Assembly: GCA_021397845.1 (NCBI GenBank)
Contig: JAHSVC010000031.1
Coordinates: 434,001 to 498,000, forward strand
Source of the DNA: Areca catechu
Taxonomy: Eukaryota > Streptophyta > Magnoliopsida > Arecales > Arecaceae
Direction of reading: 5' to 3'
DNA length: 64,000 nucleotides
Shown here: in pieces, positions 42,920-54,562 of the stretch
How positions within the stretch are numbered: position 1 is the stretch's first letter
How the letters are laid out: each line of letters begins with the position of its first letter
The notes under the pieces: model-generated
What the model saw: only the letters and a program-made list of their open reading frames with translations
Told to the model about the DNA's origin: nothing
Databases searched by the model: none
Translations under genes and position numbers: made by a program

Positions 42920-45900
42920 CCACATGTATCAGTTAGCACTTTCCAGCATTTTCAACAATATCGCATGAAACGAGAACAAGACTAGGTAGAAGATACAAAA
43001 ATATAGGCCTTCAAAAATGTAATCCAAGAGGATTAATTACAAAGACAGTATCCTCAACATTCTACAGAATTACATAATATGAAAGATCGAATTGAATACA
43101 TAATACTTCATACCAGATTAAACCATGTAACACAAGTGCTATGCCCTTTTTTTTCTTTTTTGAAGGAATAGTGCTATGCCTAAATCAACTTAAGTCAACA
43201 ACACAAGTTATGTTAAACAAATTTCAATGACTAGCTTAACTTGAAATTTCAACCTAAAACCACATCCAACAGACATGAAAAGTTCATATCATGTTGACAA
43301 GACACCAACATGATGTTTGCAACTTCTTAGTCATGCCAAACAAGAACCCAAACCCTTTTGAGGAATATATGACACAAACACTTATGATCAAATGCTGCAA
43401 ATTAAGACTATCATGCAAGGTTGAACACCTCATTGGCCCATTCTTCATCTCAGCCCTGACAAAGACCTCATCTAGCCCATAATGGCAGACCAATGCAGAA
43501 TGCACAACTTATTTGCATGTCCCTTGCCTTCTCATTGGTGTCTACCAGCAAGCAAGTAGTGTATCAAGCTTGCTAAAACACAAATGCTCCAACAGCTTGT
43601 GGCAGAATAAGTGCATCAAGGACAAACAATATCAATGAAATACTTGAAACCAAATGTGCAAATGTAAATTTCATGTTCATGCATCAAAGAACATATGCTC
43701 TTAGGGCCAAAAAGTGATCAACAGAACCTCAGTTAAACAGTCACAATTTCATGATACTATTAGGATAAGGTAACCAGAATCATACTTCATGTTACATTGC
43801 ATGTTATATCATACATTCCACATTGCATGACTGAGTTATCATTTCAAAGTGACTCTTTAACACAAGAACAAAGTGACTCTTTAACATGATGACACAAAGC
43901 TCTTAAAGTAGAGCACCTAAATGCAAATAAGCATTTGAGTAATGTTAAAGTCTCATCAGCATCAAGCTCTAACTTTCTCAATGATCACAGTAGAGCATTA
44001 AATCATCAAAAGCAATACAGAATTTATGAGACAACTGCTGAAAACTAAATGTGTAGTTAAGGAAGCAAAGTTATACTGGATACTTGAAAATCACTAATAC
44101 CTGCTGCACTAAAAGCAAGATGTATTCCACTTATGTTTGTTTATTGTACATTGCAGATATAAATTAACATATCCAAACCAAAATTTTGGACTAGAAAACA
44201 AGGTTTTAAATCCCGTAGGATAGGGCTGTCCAGGTTTTTTCCTGGAATGGGATGCGTCGGCGTCCCGACACTCGGGACAAGGGATGTCCCAAGGTGTCCC
44301 GATTGAGACACTGGAACGGTGGCAGGATGTCCTATCCCGACACATGGGATGGTACCCCATCCCAGTGTCCCGTGGGATGTCCCACCGGGACCTGAATCCT
44401 TGCTAGGAAAAGGATGAATGCTAAACTAAAAAAACACTGTTGTTTGCTATCTTACAATGATGGAATGCGCAGGAGATGGTTATCAATGATGTTTACACAA
44501 ATAAAAAGATGGTATAACCAAAGTACATCAGAAAACTTGTGCACTTATTGCATGACCTAATAATTGTTCATTAGTCAACAAAATATCAACAGACGCACAA
44601 GTGCTGACTCATAATTTCTGATGCAAGAAAGAAAATAAATAAGGCAATGCATTCCCTAGTGATAGCTAACTAATCACCCTAAGGATAAAAAGAAAAACAG
44701 CTTTGATGGGGAAGAGGGTGCCAATCCTCAAATCCTTGACAAGGTTATCGGGGGAGAGGCCCATGCCACCAAGGCAGTAAAGGAGGTCTGACTCACATAA
44801 AACAACTTACATCCACATGATTGCACAACTAATTCTTATATCACCCTTTGCTACTATCCAAAGACCATTCACAATAGCACATGCATGAAATTTTTAATTC
44901 ATCCTCAACCATTGTGAATGGTTGAGGAAGTTTAAAGTTCAATTTTCCCCAAATGTAAAGCTGGCAAAAGCAACATTCATGAAATTTTTAATTCATCCTC
45001 AACCATTCATCCACTTTGAACAATTGTGATATGTCACATCATAAATCAATAAAGATTATGATGAGCAGAACCATAGCAAATCCTGTATTACCAAAATTAC
45101 CTGTTACACTCCTATTTGGCCATTCACTCTTCTATATGATCACATCATAGGATGTTGTAGACCTTCAACTTTCTAAGAGCTGGCCACATTTATTCATGCT
45201 TCTAATCTTCAATTGCACAACTTGGAGCTTTAACCTCTCATTGTCATGCTCACTTCATGTTTACCAGTTATTTACCTTATTAAATGCATCCACGCACAAA
45301 CTTATCTTGGTATAAGCACATTAAAGCATAGTATACACAAGCATCTTTTTAATTTCTTATTTCTGATCTTCTTGATAAAACATGTTCTTACAATCCTTAT
45401 GTCAGGAATTCTACGATTGACCTGGCATAAGGAAATCTCGAAGCATATGCCTATACATCCCTTCCTCTCTAGTCAATGAGAAGAAGGCCATATATTCAAC
45501 ATGATTCATATTGAAAGATAACATAGTCAAAATAATCAGCTTAAAGCTCATTTGAGATATTAATACCATGCATCATCATCACACACACACACACACACAC
45601 AAAAAAAAAAAAAGATGGAAAGGACATATATGAACAAGATCAAAATGTCTTGCATATCATTTGACTACTGTAATGCGAAGAAGACTATCTTGGGGATTAT
45701 TTTATGGATCAAAGTATTATCCATCGTTAAACAAGCTTTCTTATACGACAAGCTTGGAATCTGATATTTCACTCCCTAGAAGTTAGTGTTGAGCTTTTAG
45801 TAAAAGCAACATTATACAAGAGAAAGCCTGCCATGATACATGCAATACTAGTGGGCAAAATTGAACACCTACCTTACTGGTTAAGCAATTTAGTTTGCAA

Positions 45901-48900
45901 ACTAGGAGAAAAGCCTCTATATCTCCTGGAATTGGAGAAAGAGTTTGGACAAAGAATAGAAGAAGCCAAGGTTTTCTTAGAGCTCAATAAATGTACCAAT
46001 TGTCTTAAAATGTCATATAGCCACCGAGTGAATATCTTTTCAAATAAAAGATTTCCAATACTTAATCATAACAAGTAACTTGGTTAGCAAAAGCATACTG
46101 ATGAACAAACAAGGTACATTTAAAGTAAGATATAATGTTGATAGTATTGATCCTTCTTGCATACCACGAAAGATGTGACGGAATTTCCACTCGTTTCCAT
46201 GAAGGTCCCTCGCAATCAACTCTTGTGCAGGAGGCTGCTGTGAAAAATCCTGGAAAAGTGATGTAGATATAGAAGAATAAGAAGGCGAGCAGTTTGTAAT
46301 GCATATTTTCCAGAAAAGCAGTCATTTAGTCTGTTTAAAATTCACAAGACAAAACAGACTCACCAATGGAGGAAAAACCTTTTCAGCTGCTCGACGGGGA
46401 ACAGAGAAACCACCATGTGTACTGGTGTCACTTGCAGTCAGTGTCTTACAGAAATAATTGGTTGGCTGTTTGCTGGAAGTACCCAATTCAGTAGGGTGAT
46501 AGGGCTCTTTTTGCTCTTGCTGTAGATAAGATAATGCCAAAATTTATACAAAGCAGTGAAGCATGCATAATGTTATAACAAGGAAGATACTGTTGTTTAC
46601 CAGGCTCAAAGGTTGCAATGTCATCTGGGCATAGACTTCATCTGTCTCTGCATCTGCCTGAAGTGTTCACAACATGCATTGATGCATCAGGCAGCTGGAC
46701 ATGAAACCATACATGCCCAAAAAATGAATATCTAACTTACATGCATCATAACGTCATGCAACTGACAGATCAGCTGAGGCTGTAAACTTGGGTAGTTGGG
46801 AATATGGGAATCGATTTCCTTATTTGTTGATGCAGCCACCTGCATTGGTACAGAAAGTATTGTACTTCACAAAAATAATAGGAACCCAAAAATTTATATG
46901 ACAGAAGGCCCGATCCTTATCAAGGAAGATTGCTTATAGTCAAGCTGAATTAGAGAACCTTTTACAGAATCCATCAAGCATTTCAACAATACAAGGTTAT
47001 ATATACTAAAACAAAAGAATAAATAACTGAAAAATACATAACATGCAAATTTATGAAACATAAAAGACATAAGAAAGTAGAAAGTGCATCACAGTTAGCA
47101 AGCTAGTGAAAATGCATGCAAATTGTTCCATGCAATGTGAACTCAAAAGTACTTGCCATCTACTCCAGTCATAAACACAACACCACTTTATAATAGTGCA
47201 CACCATTGTAATCCATGAGTGAAACAAAGTGATCTATAATTTAAGTGAAAAACTGACCTGCTCACTATGGCCCTGCGGGAAATATACCACACGACTTCCA
47301 AAGCAGGTAATGATACAAGAGGCCCAGCACATGCATGCCATAACTCTGAATTCAGGCATCTTTGTTCTTCTGCAAATGATGGCGCATAGATGGCACTCAT
47401 TAGAAGCAATTTCAAAAGGATGCAACAAGGTGAAAATGATCATGACTTGGAATCGATCAGTGAAGTATTTCAATTATAGCTAAAGATGCATATTCCATAA
47501 ATAGGATGGTTTTGAAACCTTAGCTAACATGCTAAATAAATAGAAAGATGTATAAACAAAACCATTGAATATCGCAAGCTGTTTCAAGATTTAAATTAAA
47601 AAAAAAAAAAAAAAAAACACAAAAACTCTTATCATTATCTAAAAGTCAACCATACAATGCAAAACTACAAGTACAACTAGAAAAGCTAAGCCTATGTCTG
47701 CAGAGGATGCTGCTCTCCTCCTATTAGATTAAGGAATGTTATAGATCTATCATTCATATCTCCTGAACATGTCTCTTTTAGTATCACAGCTTCTCAGAGA
47801 AAAACTGGTATCTCTCTGTCTGTGACTCTGTGAAAAATAGGTAACCCCTACAAGTATATCACAGATTGAATCCACTGTCTGAGCAAGGTTGACTAACTTT
47901 CCAACTATGCAAGACTGGGATGCATGATAGACTTTCAAGCCTCTACAAGCACAGACATGGGATACATACATTTTGCAAATGTGGCAAATGCTCACTGGAT
48001 AGTTCTTTTGTGCAACAACTGGCCTGTAACCAATACAGCCAGATGAGGGTAATTTAGACGAAGAAGGAGAAACTTAGATGTGCATCGTATAGCTTGACAT
48101 ACTGAAACTGTAAAAAATTCCAACATTTGGGTTGCAGAGGATTCAGAGCCTGTGCAGTGTGCACCATGAAACCCAAACAAGATCAAATTGAAAACTAAAT
48201 CCAAAGCATGCCGATATCTTCAGGAGAACAAAAGACCCAAAAAAATAGTCACCTGGAGCCAATAAACAAAAATCTCAAATTCCAAACTTCAAACTAGAAA
48301 TTCCAACCAGGACACCCTTATCCATCCACAAGCTATATACCTTAGCTTCAGCCTGCTTGCATTTTATCACATCTATATGGGTTTGTCTTTATGGATACAG
48401 GACATATCAAGGCTTCGCAAGTCTAGCAATGGACATCAATGTGACATTGACCTTCTAAATAATGCTAATTTACAGACCAACACAACATTGGGACCTGCCA
48501 TAAAGCTTAAAGACCAGTTCATAGGAGCAGAAAATATATTACTTAAGTAGTTCATGATGTAGTGACCAACCAGCAACCAGCTCAAATTCTAAGACTTCCA
48601 TAGGAGTTTCAACAGGGAAGTCAAATTCTGAAAGAGCAAAGTGCACACATCCATGATGCATGGATTATAGAGCAAAAAAGCCAAAATTGAAGAAGAACCA
48701 AAAACCTGTACAATGTAACCTTCTTCCATGCATTCTATGGAAATAAAAAACACAATAATGAGCTAAAATATAAAAATATGAATCTACAACAGTCGCATAG
48801 AATGCATGGTACTAACACTGTGTAGTTCCAAGTAGACAAATAGACTGCTTAGAAGCTCACCTTCCTGAGGCTGGTTTTCAAGGCCTGATGACGAGGGCCT

Positions 48901-48903
48901 CAT
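38937..48903 (-). CDS. ARF6-like: Auxin response factor, ARF6/ARF8 clade, 14 exons, one base missing in exon 2
   Basis: This nuclear transcription factor binds auxin response elements and activates auxin-induced genes. Exons on the plus-strand scale are 48861-48903, 47258-47369, 46741-46839, 46601-46657, 46364-46519, 46165-46249, 42515-42605, 42260-42424, 42061-42183, 41784-41859, 41453-41600, 40137-41335, 39455-39645 and 38937-39135. All introns are GT-AG. The start reads [13 protein letters not shown]. The family block [19 protein letters not shown] is in exon 2. The B3 domain ([21 protein letters not shown] to AGDSVLFIW) covers about residues 126-215, the ARF domain about 250-336, a Gln-rich activator region about 400-780 and the PB1 domain about 785-870. 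The end [12 protein letters not shown] is typical of ARF6/8. Exons 3-14 sum to 863 codons in frame. Exon 2 is 112 bp where 113 is required. About 914 residues are expected otherwise. Confidence 0.95.
39506..39526 (-). promoter_or_regulatory. miR167 target site in exon 13 of the ARF gene
   Basis: The plus strand reads ACAAGCTGCCAGCCTGATCT, nearly the miR167 sequence, so the mRNA is complementary to it. Mismatches fall at the first two positions, one in the 3' half and the last. It encodes RSGWQLV in the PB1 domain. miR167 control of ARF6 and ARF8 is well established in plants. Confidence 0.92.
40620..41060 (-). other. Glutamine-rich coding section of the ARF middle region
   Basis: Part of exon 12 encodes long runs rich in Gln with His, Leu and Ser, including repeated CAG/CAA codons around 40850-40915. 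Gln-rich middle regions mark ARFs that activate transcription. The codon runs are prone to length variation. Confidence 0.9.
42672..42918 (+). repeat. Compound tetranucleotide microsatellite in ARF intron 6
   Basis: TATG/CATA repeats with interspersed GTATAT units, a run of eight or so TAGG units near 42857-42888 and a palindromic CATA-to-TATG turn near 42760-42800. Confidence 0.95.
44199..44402 (+). mobile_element. MITE-like insertion in ARF intron 6
   Basis: The 204-bp GC-rich segment starts CAAGGTTTTAAATCCCG and ends TCCTTG. Its ends are imperfect inverted repeats (CAAGG...AAATCCCG against CAAGGATTCAGGTCCCG on the other strand). CTAGAAAA at 44191-44198 and CTAGGAAAA at 44403-44411 look like target duplications of 8-9 bp, as in Mutator-like elements. 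The inner part repeats GGGATGTCCC-like words. Confidence 0.55.
44903..44927 (+). repeat. Perfect hairpin in ARF intron 6
   Basis: CCTCAACCATT, loop GTG, AATGGTTGAGG. The left arm is part of a 30-bp direct repeat at 44884-44913 and 44978-45007. Confidence 0.8.
45581..45613 (+). repeat. CA/A microsatellite
   Basis: About a dozen CA units followed by a run of A. Confidence 0.9.
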
Positions 48904-50202
48904 CTTTCACAGATGTGGAAAGGTTTAATGCAAAAGGAACCAAAACAAAGCTGAAGACAAAAGTTCCTCCTTTACTTCAACACACCAGTCAATTGTCTGA
49001 ACGGAGGCACTTCGGCAACAAAACTATCACTTTTATCCTCCCTGCCTGAAAATGCAATTAAAACTGCATTTATGTTATTCTCCAGAGCACAGAACCCACC
49101 GCTTCAGTTCATCCAACAGCTACACCTTCAAGAAGAGGACCAACACAAAATTGGCCTGAAATATTACGCCTGCTGAAAGAAAGCCAGAAGATATATACTC
49201 ACACCCTTCACCGAAGCCAGGTCCACGGCAGGGAATTCTCGTGTCCAGTTTCATCAGCTCCTGACATTCGCCATGCAAGCACTAGAGTTTCATATGTCAA
49301 TTCGATATATGAAAAGGTTATTTCCACTTTCTGACAAAGAAATTCCGCTGAAACCAAGGTCAAGATCCCAGATTTCACAAGTTTCCGTTTCCTCGGGCCT
49401 AGTACAGCCTGGGCTTCCCAACGTCAGAAGCAATTCTAATTAACTCCTGCTTTAGTAACCTCCACCCCAGGTTTCGAACAAGAGCAGCCAGGCTGGTAAC
49501 CAGAGATTAAAAGCCTCAAGAAATTGAGAAACAACCAAGCTAAAAGTACACCTGCCAACTCAACTGAAGCAGCCGAGAAATAATCCTACAAAACAAGAAA
49601 ACTTTCAATCAAAAACCCCACAAAATCTCAAGCATCCCCAGAGACAGCTCTCAAAACCTCAAGAGAGTAGCTCGAACCACCCCAACTCGAAGAAAGCCCA
49701 GCACATTTGAGAAGAAACCCTAATGTAAACTGGAAATCACCCAGATCTCACCTCAGAAGCTGTCCCAGCACATCAAGCGAGCAACAAAAGCTCCCTGAGC
49801 ACCAGAACGAGCTTCCCTCCAACCACGCCTCGACCTCAAACCATGCCCCAACAGTTATCCACAAGAAGCTCTTTGAACCAGGAAAACCAGCTGGTTTCCC
49901 AAGAACCCGGAGAAGGAAGTGGGGAGACCCTAAGCCGAGCTCTGCAAGCGCAGGGGATTCCTACTAAAGCCTAGGGGAAGCCCAGATCTTCACCGCCTGC
50001 GCAGCGAACGAACTCGGGGTTTCCAGGATTTCAGGCGTCGGCGATGGAGCATTTCAGGGAGGGGATTAGCACCGCGAAAGGATTTCGCCGCGGGGTCGGA
50101 TCGGAGCCTAGAGATGGCTCGCTCGATCGAAGGCTCAACAAAGAGAGAGAAATTGGTGGAGGGGAGCCTGGTTGGTTGCTTAAAAACCGAAGCTGAAGCC
50201 AC
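48904..50202 (-). other. ARF 5' untranslated and leader region
   Basis: Upstream of the ATG at 48903 the sequence is transcribed-looking: a GC-rich block at 49980-50200 grades into the gene. An intron is possible between a donor-like GTGAGTATAT near 49200 and an acceptor-like TTTGTCTTCAG near 48953. A minus-strand ORF of 70 codons at 49990-50202 would be an upstream ORF if the transcript begins before it. The start of transcription is not defined. Confidence 0.5.
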
Positions 50203-51535
50203 GAGCAGACGGTGTACCTCTTTACCAGCCGAGAGGTAACGATAAATCAGTAGAAACCGCCATTATTATCGTTATTGCTTTCGTTTTATCTTTCCTTGGT
50301 CTCTTTTATCATTTACGCCTTACATAGTCGTTTACCTTATTTAATTCTTGAGAAAGGGGGGAGAGTTTGAGCCGCATTTCTGATGCACCACTGGAGAACA
50401 TTTTTACAAGAAATGACGATGGTAGTAAACTTTGACAAGATAGAGCTATTATTACTATGACAAAACTTGCCTGCATGTGATGAACACGTGAATAGCTTCG
50501 CTGATGTGGATTGCAATATGGCTGGCCAAAATCTCAACTCCACGAAACTTTCAACTTATTAATAGAAAATGAGGCATTGCTAAGATAATAGTCCGATTGA
50601 TAAAGATTTAACCTCATCTTTCATCTATAAATAATTTAATTAAATTTAAAATTTTTTTTGAAATACGTGATCAATCATACATAAAAAAATTATTGTTCGA
50701 ATCGAATATAAATCGAACATAGCCAGGTGAAGTTGGAACCCAGTGAGGATAGTTACACTGGATTTATCCTTCCTCTCCTTTTCGCCCTATCAAAGAAAAA
50801 AAAAAGAAAAAGAAAATAGGGCAAACTAGTGCCAATGAAAGGTCGAGAGACTTACCCAAAAAAAAAAAATAGAGAGAAAATAAAATATGTAAAAAATATT
50901 CAGCTCAAAACATGATCAAATTCAGAACATGAAGAATAACTGCATGTAAATTTATGACAGCATTTTGGATTGATATCTCCGACAAACTTCGTTGCTTTAA
51001 ATACTTTTACTCTCTTATTATTATTATTATTATTATAGAGATATTTAGTCTATAATTGGAATCAAAATAGAAATTGGAATAGCTAGAATTGAAATCAAAA
51101 TCGAAAAGCAAAATCTTCTAAGGCATGTGGTTCAAGACCAAAATTAAAATGAGAATGAATGAATGATTCTCATTATTATTATTTAGATAATTTAAAAATC
51201 AAAATCAAAATTAATTAAAAATTTTCAAAAATTATTTATTTTTAATATTTTTTATCTTATTTAATAGTTTTTAGATGTGTTTCATTTTATTTATTTTAGT
51301 AAATAAAATAAATTAATTATTTTTTATTCATTTTATTTATTTTGATATTTTATTTAGATATTAAATATATAAACATATTAATAATTTTAATCATTATATC
51401 TAATAAATATTTTTAATAACTATATAACTAAAGTAGTATAGTCTAGTTTCATGTCAAATTTTTGTAGTCTTTTTTTCGTTCGATTTTTTCATGGTTTTGG
51501 TCTTTAATTTAAATTTTAAAATTATTTTATTTTTT
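50203..51535 (-). other. ARF upstream region, AT-rich
   Basis: There is no coding signal. The first 150 bases on this side probably hold the core promoter. Further out the sequence is AT-rich with an ATT microsatellite near 51017-51037 and poly-A/T runs. Confidence 0.5.
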
Positions 51536-51540
51536 ACTAT

Positions 51541-53664
51541 TGAAAGATAAGGAAGTGCGGTTGCAAGTGCCTACGCTAAGCATGCAAAGCAGGGAGCAGG
51601 CTTGAATTTTAAAAATTAAATTCACAGCGGAAAAATACCTGCTCCGCACAGGATCTAACAAATTCCGGATGCATGTATAGGCAATACAGGGCATGTACAA
51701 GACCATGTAATATTTATAAATAGTTAAAAAACCTAGATCTATACATGCATGAAAAAAAAAAAAAAGAAGATATACCTTATTCCTGCCTGGAATAGCCTTG
51801 GTATAAAGCTGGAATTGCTGGGATAACATGAATAAATTTATTCCTGTTGTCTTCTACTTCCAGCACGTTGACAGGTTGCTTCTTTTCTCCAAAAACTGTA
51901 GCAAAACAACAGAGGATTTTGCCTACGAATTGATCTCCCTTCCAACACCAAAAGCTAGGGAACAAGATGGTTGGTCTTCCTTCAAAAGGGAGAAGAAGAT
52001 TCAACATTTTGGTGTCCTTCCTTTCAACCAAAAACAGCACCAGAAATTTCAGCAACTTGAAAACCTGCAACCAAATCCCAGCCCTCAATTTCACCAATGG
52101 AATGGGAAAGAATTTCTGCAAAGAGAGAAGAACTCTCACAGGTTTTTCACCTCTCACACGGTGACATCTCAGCCTTTGAACGAGGGGACTGCAGGGTTTA
52201 TAAAAGCAGCAACGAAGGAGAAAAGGAAAAGGCTGGGAAGCCAAACGACGCCGGTGGGATTAACACCAATTAAACAGCCATTAAACCAATTAAATGGGGT
52301 TTAAGGTTAGCGGGTGGAGGGAGATGAGAAGACGCCGAAGGGCTTCCGATGCTTGGAATTCATCCAGCGTGAAATCACCGTGTAAACCGGTCATTGGAAG
52401 AAAAAACAATGGTTCAAATAATTTTGGTTCAAATCAATTAAACCCAAAGGTTCAAAAGAAAAACCGGTTCGAGCCAATAAACCAGATTGGTTCAATCCCA
52501 AAATTTTCGGTTCAATCTAATTGAACCGGTCCAAGCCCAAATAAATTTAGTTCAATTGGTTCACAACTAATTGGAGGCCGAATTTAGCTCTGAATCAGTT
52601 CAAAACTGATTCAGAAAAATCCTGGCGCAGACCAGGTCAGCCCGGAATAATTTCCGGTTGACACAAATAAGGGCAAGACCGGGAAAAGAGTGCTCAAAAA
52701 ATACCGTGACCATAAAACCGAGACGATTCCCAATCGTAATCGGTATCTGGATCAGAGAGTTATCCTCTGTGGCGTGTAACCTCATAGGTTGGAACCTAAA
52801 CGGTAGCACTGGAACAATTCCAGTACCAGCACAGGAAACCATCTAGCAATGGGTCCCGGCGTCCGGATAGGTCGAAGATACGGGAGCATACTATCGAACC
52901 TCAGGCATATGGTTATTGTATAATTCATCCCTTTGACCTCTAATGCTCAGGACGACTGATATTGGGCTGCCAACCCAGACTGTGTCAGTCGACTACATGT
53001 CTCAACCTCGCAAGCCCAGTGACTCTTCACTAGGGCTACCCCGGCCGAGGATTTGCTAAATTGAGATACTGCGAGATATTCAATCCAAACTGTTCGGACA
53101 GGTCAATTCCATCTTGGTCCATCACTGCTCCACAAGTACTTGACTGTACCCAGAAACCTTCCGTCACCGGATTAAAAATCCGGGTAGTCCGGCACCAAAG
53201 CACAGGGAGTTGCTTGCAAGCTACCGTGATGACCTCAGGTCATAGGGACACATATACCCATATCTAATCGTGAGTATCCCTTTGGTATAAAGGGGTTTCA
53301 CGGAGTCACGTTCAATGAGATATGATATATCCCACTTGCAGATCATATCAGTATCACCACACTCATTTGGTCAAGAGGACAACCAAACGATATGAACTGC
53401 AACAACCTATACATGATATATTGCTGTCCAGTACAATATATCGTTTGGTTGTGAACTAGGTTTAAGGACCAGTCGATACATCCTCTCTGTATCGAAGACA
53501 GTGTAGCCCTAAGGACTTCATCACATGGAAAGAGTTCATTTTTAGGAAATACAATATGTGATGAGCTGCCAAATATAATAATTTTATTAATTCATAAAAT
53601 GAATACAATACTCAGCACAACCGCCTACAACCCAGGCGATTGGCTTTGGGACACAATTCCCACA
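51541..53664 (-). mobile_element. Solo LTR upstream of the ARF gene (family S2)
   Basis: On the minus strand it starts TGTGGGAATTGTGTCCC and ends CCTTATCTTTCA. The exact duplication ACTAT flanks it at 51536-51540 and 53665-53669. A minus-strand TATA box, CTTTTATAAACC, lies near 52196-52208. A cluster of GGTTCAA/AACCGG words is at about 52411-52565. Its length is 2124 bp. Short ORFs inside it are by-products. The start resembles LTRs of Copia elements, but the family is not certain. Confidence 0.9.
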
Positions 53665-53669
53665 ACTAT

Positions 53670-54557
53670 CTGGATTCAAATGCTACCACATGTCAAATTT
53701 TCATAACCTTTAAATTTAAAATTTTAAATATTTTGCTTTTCAAATTTTAAAATAGTAAATAAATAATAGACCTTTAAATTTAAAATTTTAAAATAGAAAA
53801 ATAATTTTATTTTTTTTCAAAATCTATCATTTTTTTTCTTTTCATATTCTTTTGTTTCTTTCCTTTCTTTCATTTTTATATATTAATCAAGCAAAATAGT
53901 AATGAAATAAAAAAAAATATCCCATGCATCACATGGGTACAAATCTAGTTTATTAATAATTTTCCTAATTACCACTATTATCCATTTAAATGGTATTGCT
54001 TGCCTCTCATCCCATGACTCAAATCGTGTCTCCCCTCCACCTATTCAGATTGCTAACACCGCCACTATCCCTATGGCCTCTAGTAGTGATAAGAAGTGGC
54101 TGATTGTGAAAGCCACCATCCTATTTCTCCAATGAAAGGTCGCTGCCAGCCTCTTCGCTGTCTCTAGCCTTGTTAGTTTCATCACTATCCTCTGAAAGAA
54201 TACTATCCTACAAGCCAATCATATTTCTTATGTGATAAAGACTTTTTTGTAAATTTTTTCAACTCATGTATAACAATTTATTAATAAATATGTATTTATG
54301 TTTTATTATTTGCTTTATCTTATATTATTTTCTTAAGATTATGATGAACCCCATAGATTAAAGTAATAGATTTAGGGTTATGATGAGTTCATAATAGTAA
54401 GACCTAAAATCTTTTAAATCCTAGTTTAAAACATTTTCGGTCATAGGATTATCGAGTTAGATATCGATATTTCTGGTAAGATTAGCATATCCTATGCATG
54501 CTCAATGGAGAGTGCAGTTAGTAAAAGAAAAGTGCCCTAAAAGCCAATTTTTGTAAG
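53670..54557 (+). other. AT-rich sequence with a repeat copy and a possible gene fragment
   Basis: The first 330 bases are AT-rich. Around 54073 a frame MASSSDKKWLIVKATILFL, then a stop and a hydrophobic continuation, looks like the start of a gene, but nothing further supports it. From about 54240 to 54540 the sequence resembles 56335-56444 joined to 57200-57360, one diverged copy of the repeat that continues at 57350. Confidence 0.4.
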
Positions 54558-54562
54558 GATAT

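Larger units (their letters stand above)
42606..46164 (-). other. Intron 6 of the ARF gene, 3.6 kb, repeat-rich
   Basis: This intron is much longer than the others. It holds a tetranucleotide microsatellite (42672-42918), a 204-bp MITE-like insert (44199-44402), a 30-bp direct repeat with a hairpin (44884-45007) and a CA-plus-A tract (45581-45613). A short plus-strand ORF at 45833-46078 has no recognisable family. No gene is evident. Confidence 0.85.

Noticed and set aside
42611..42939. ORFs of Thr/Tyr/Ile/His or Val/Cys/Met repeats on both strands
   Set aside because: They are translations of the tetranucleotide microsatellite.
45833..46078. 81-codon plus-strand ORF in ARF intron 6
   Set aside because: It looks faintly protein-like, but no family is recognised and it lies antisense in an intron. 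It could be a degraded repeat.
49707..49967. Plus-strand ORF beginning MRRNPNVNWKSP
   Set aside because: It is antisense to the ARF leader and has no family features.
51828..52304. 158-codon plus-strand ORF
   Set aside because: It lies within the S2 solo LTR against its orientation, has an antisense ORF of equal length and no recognisable domain.
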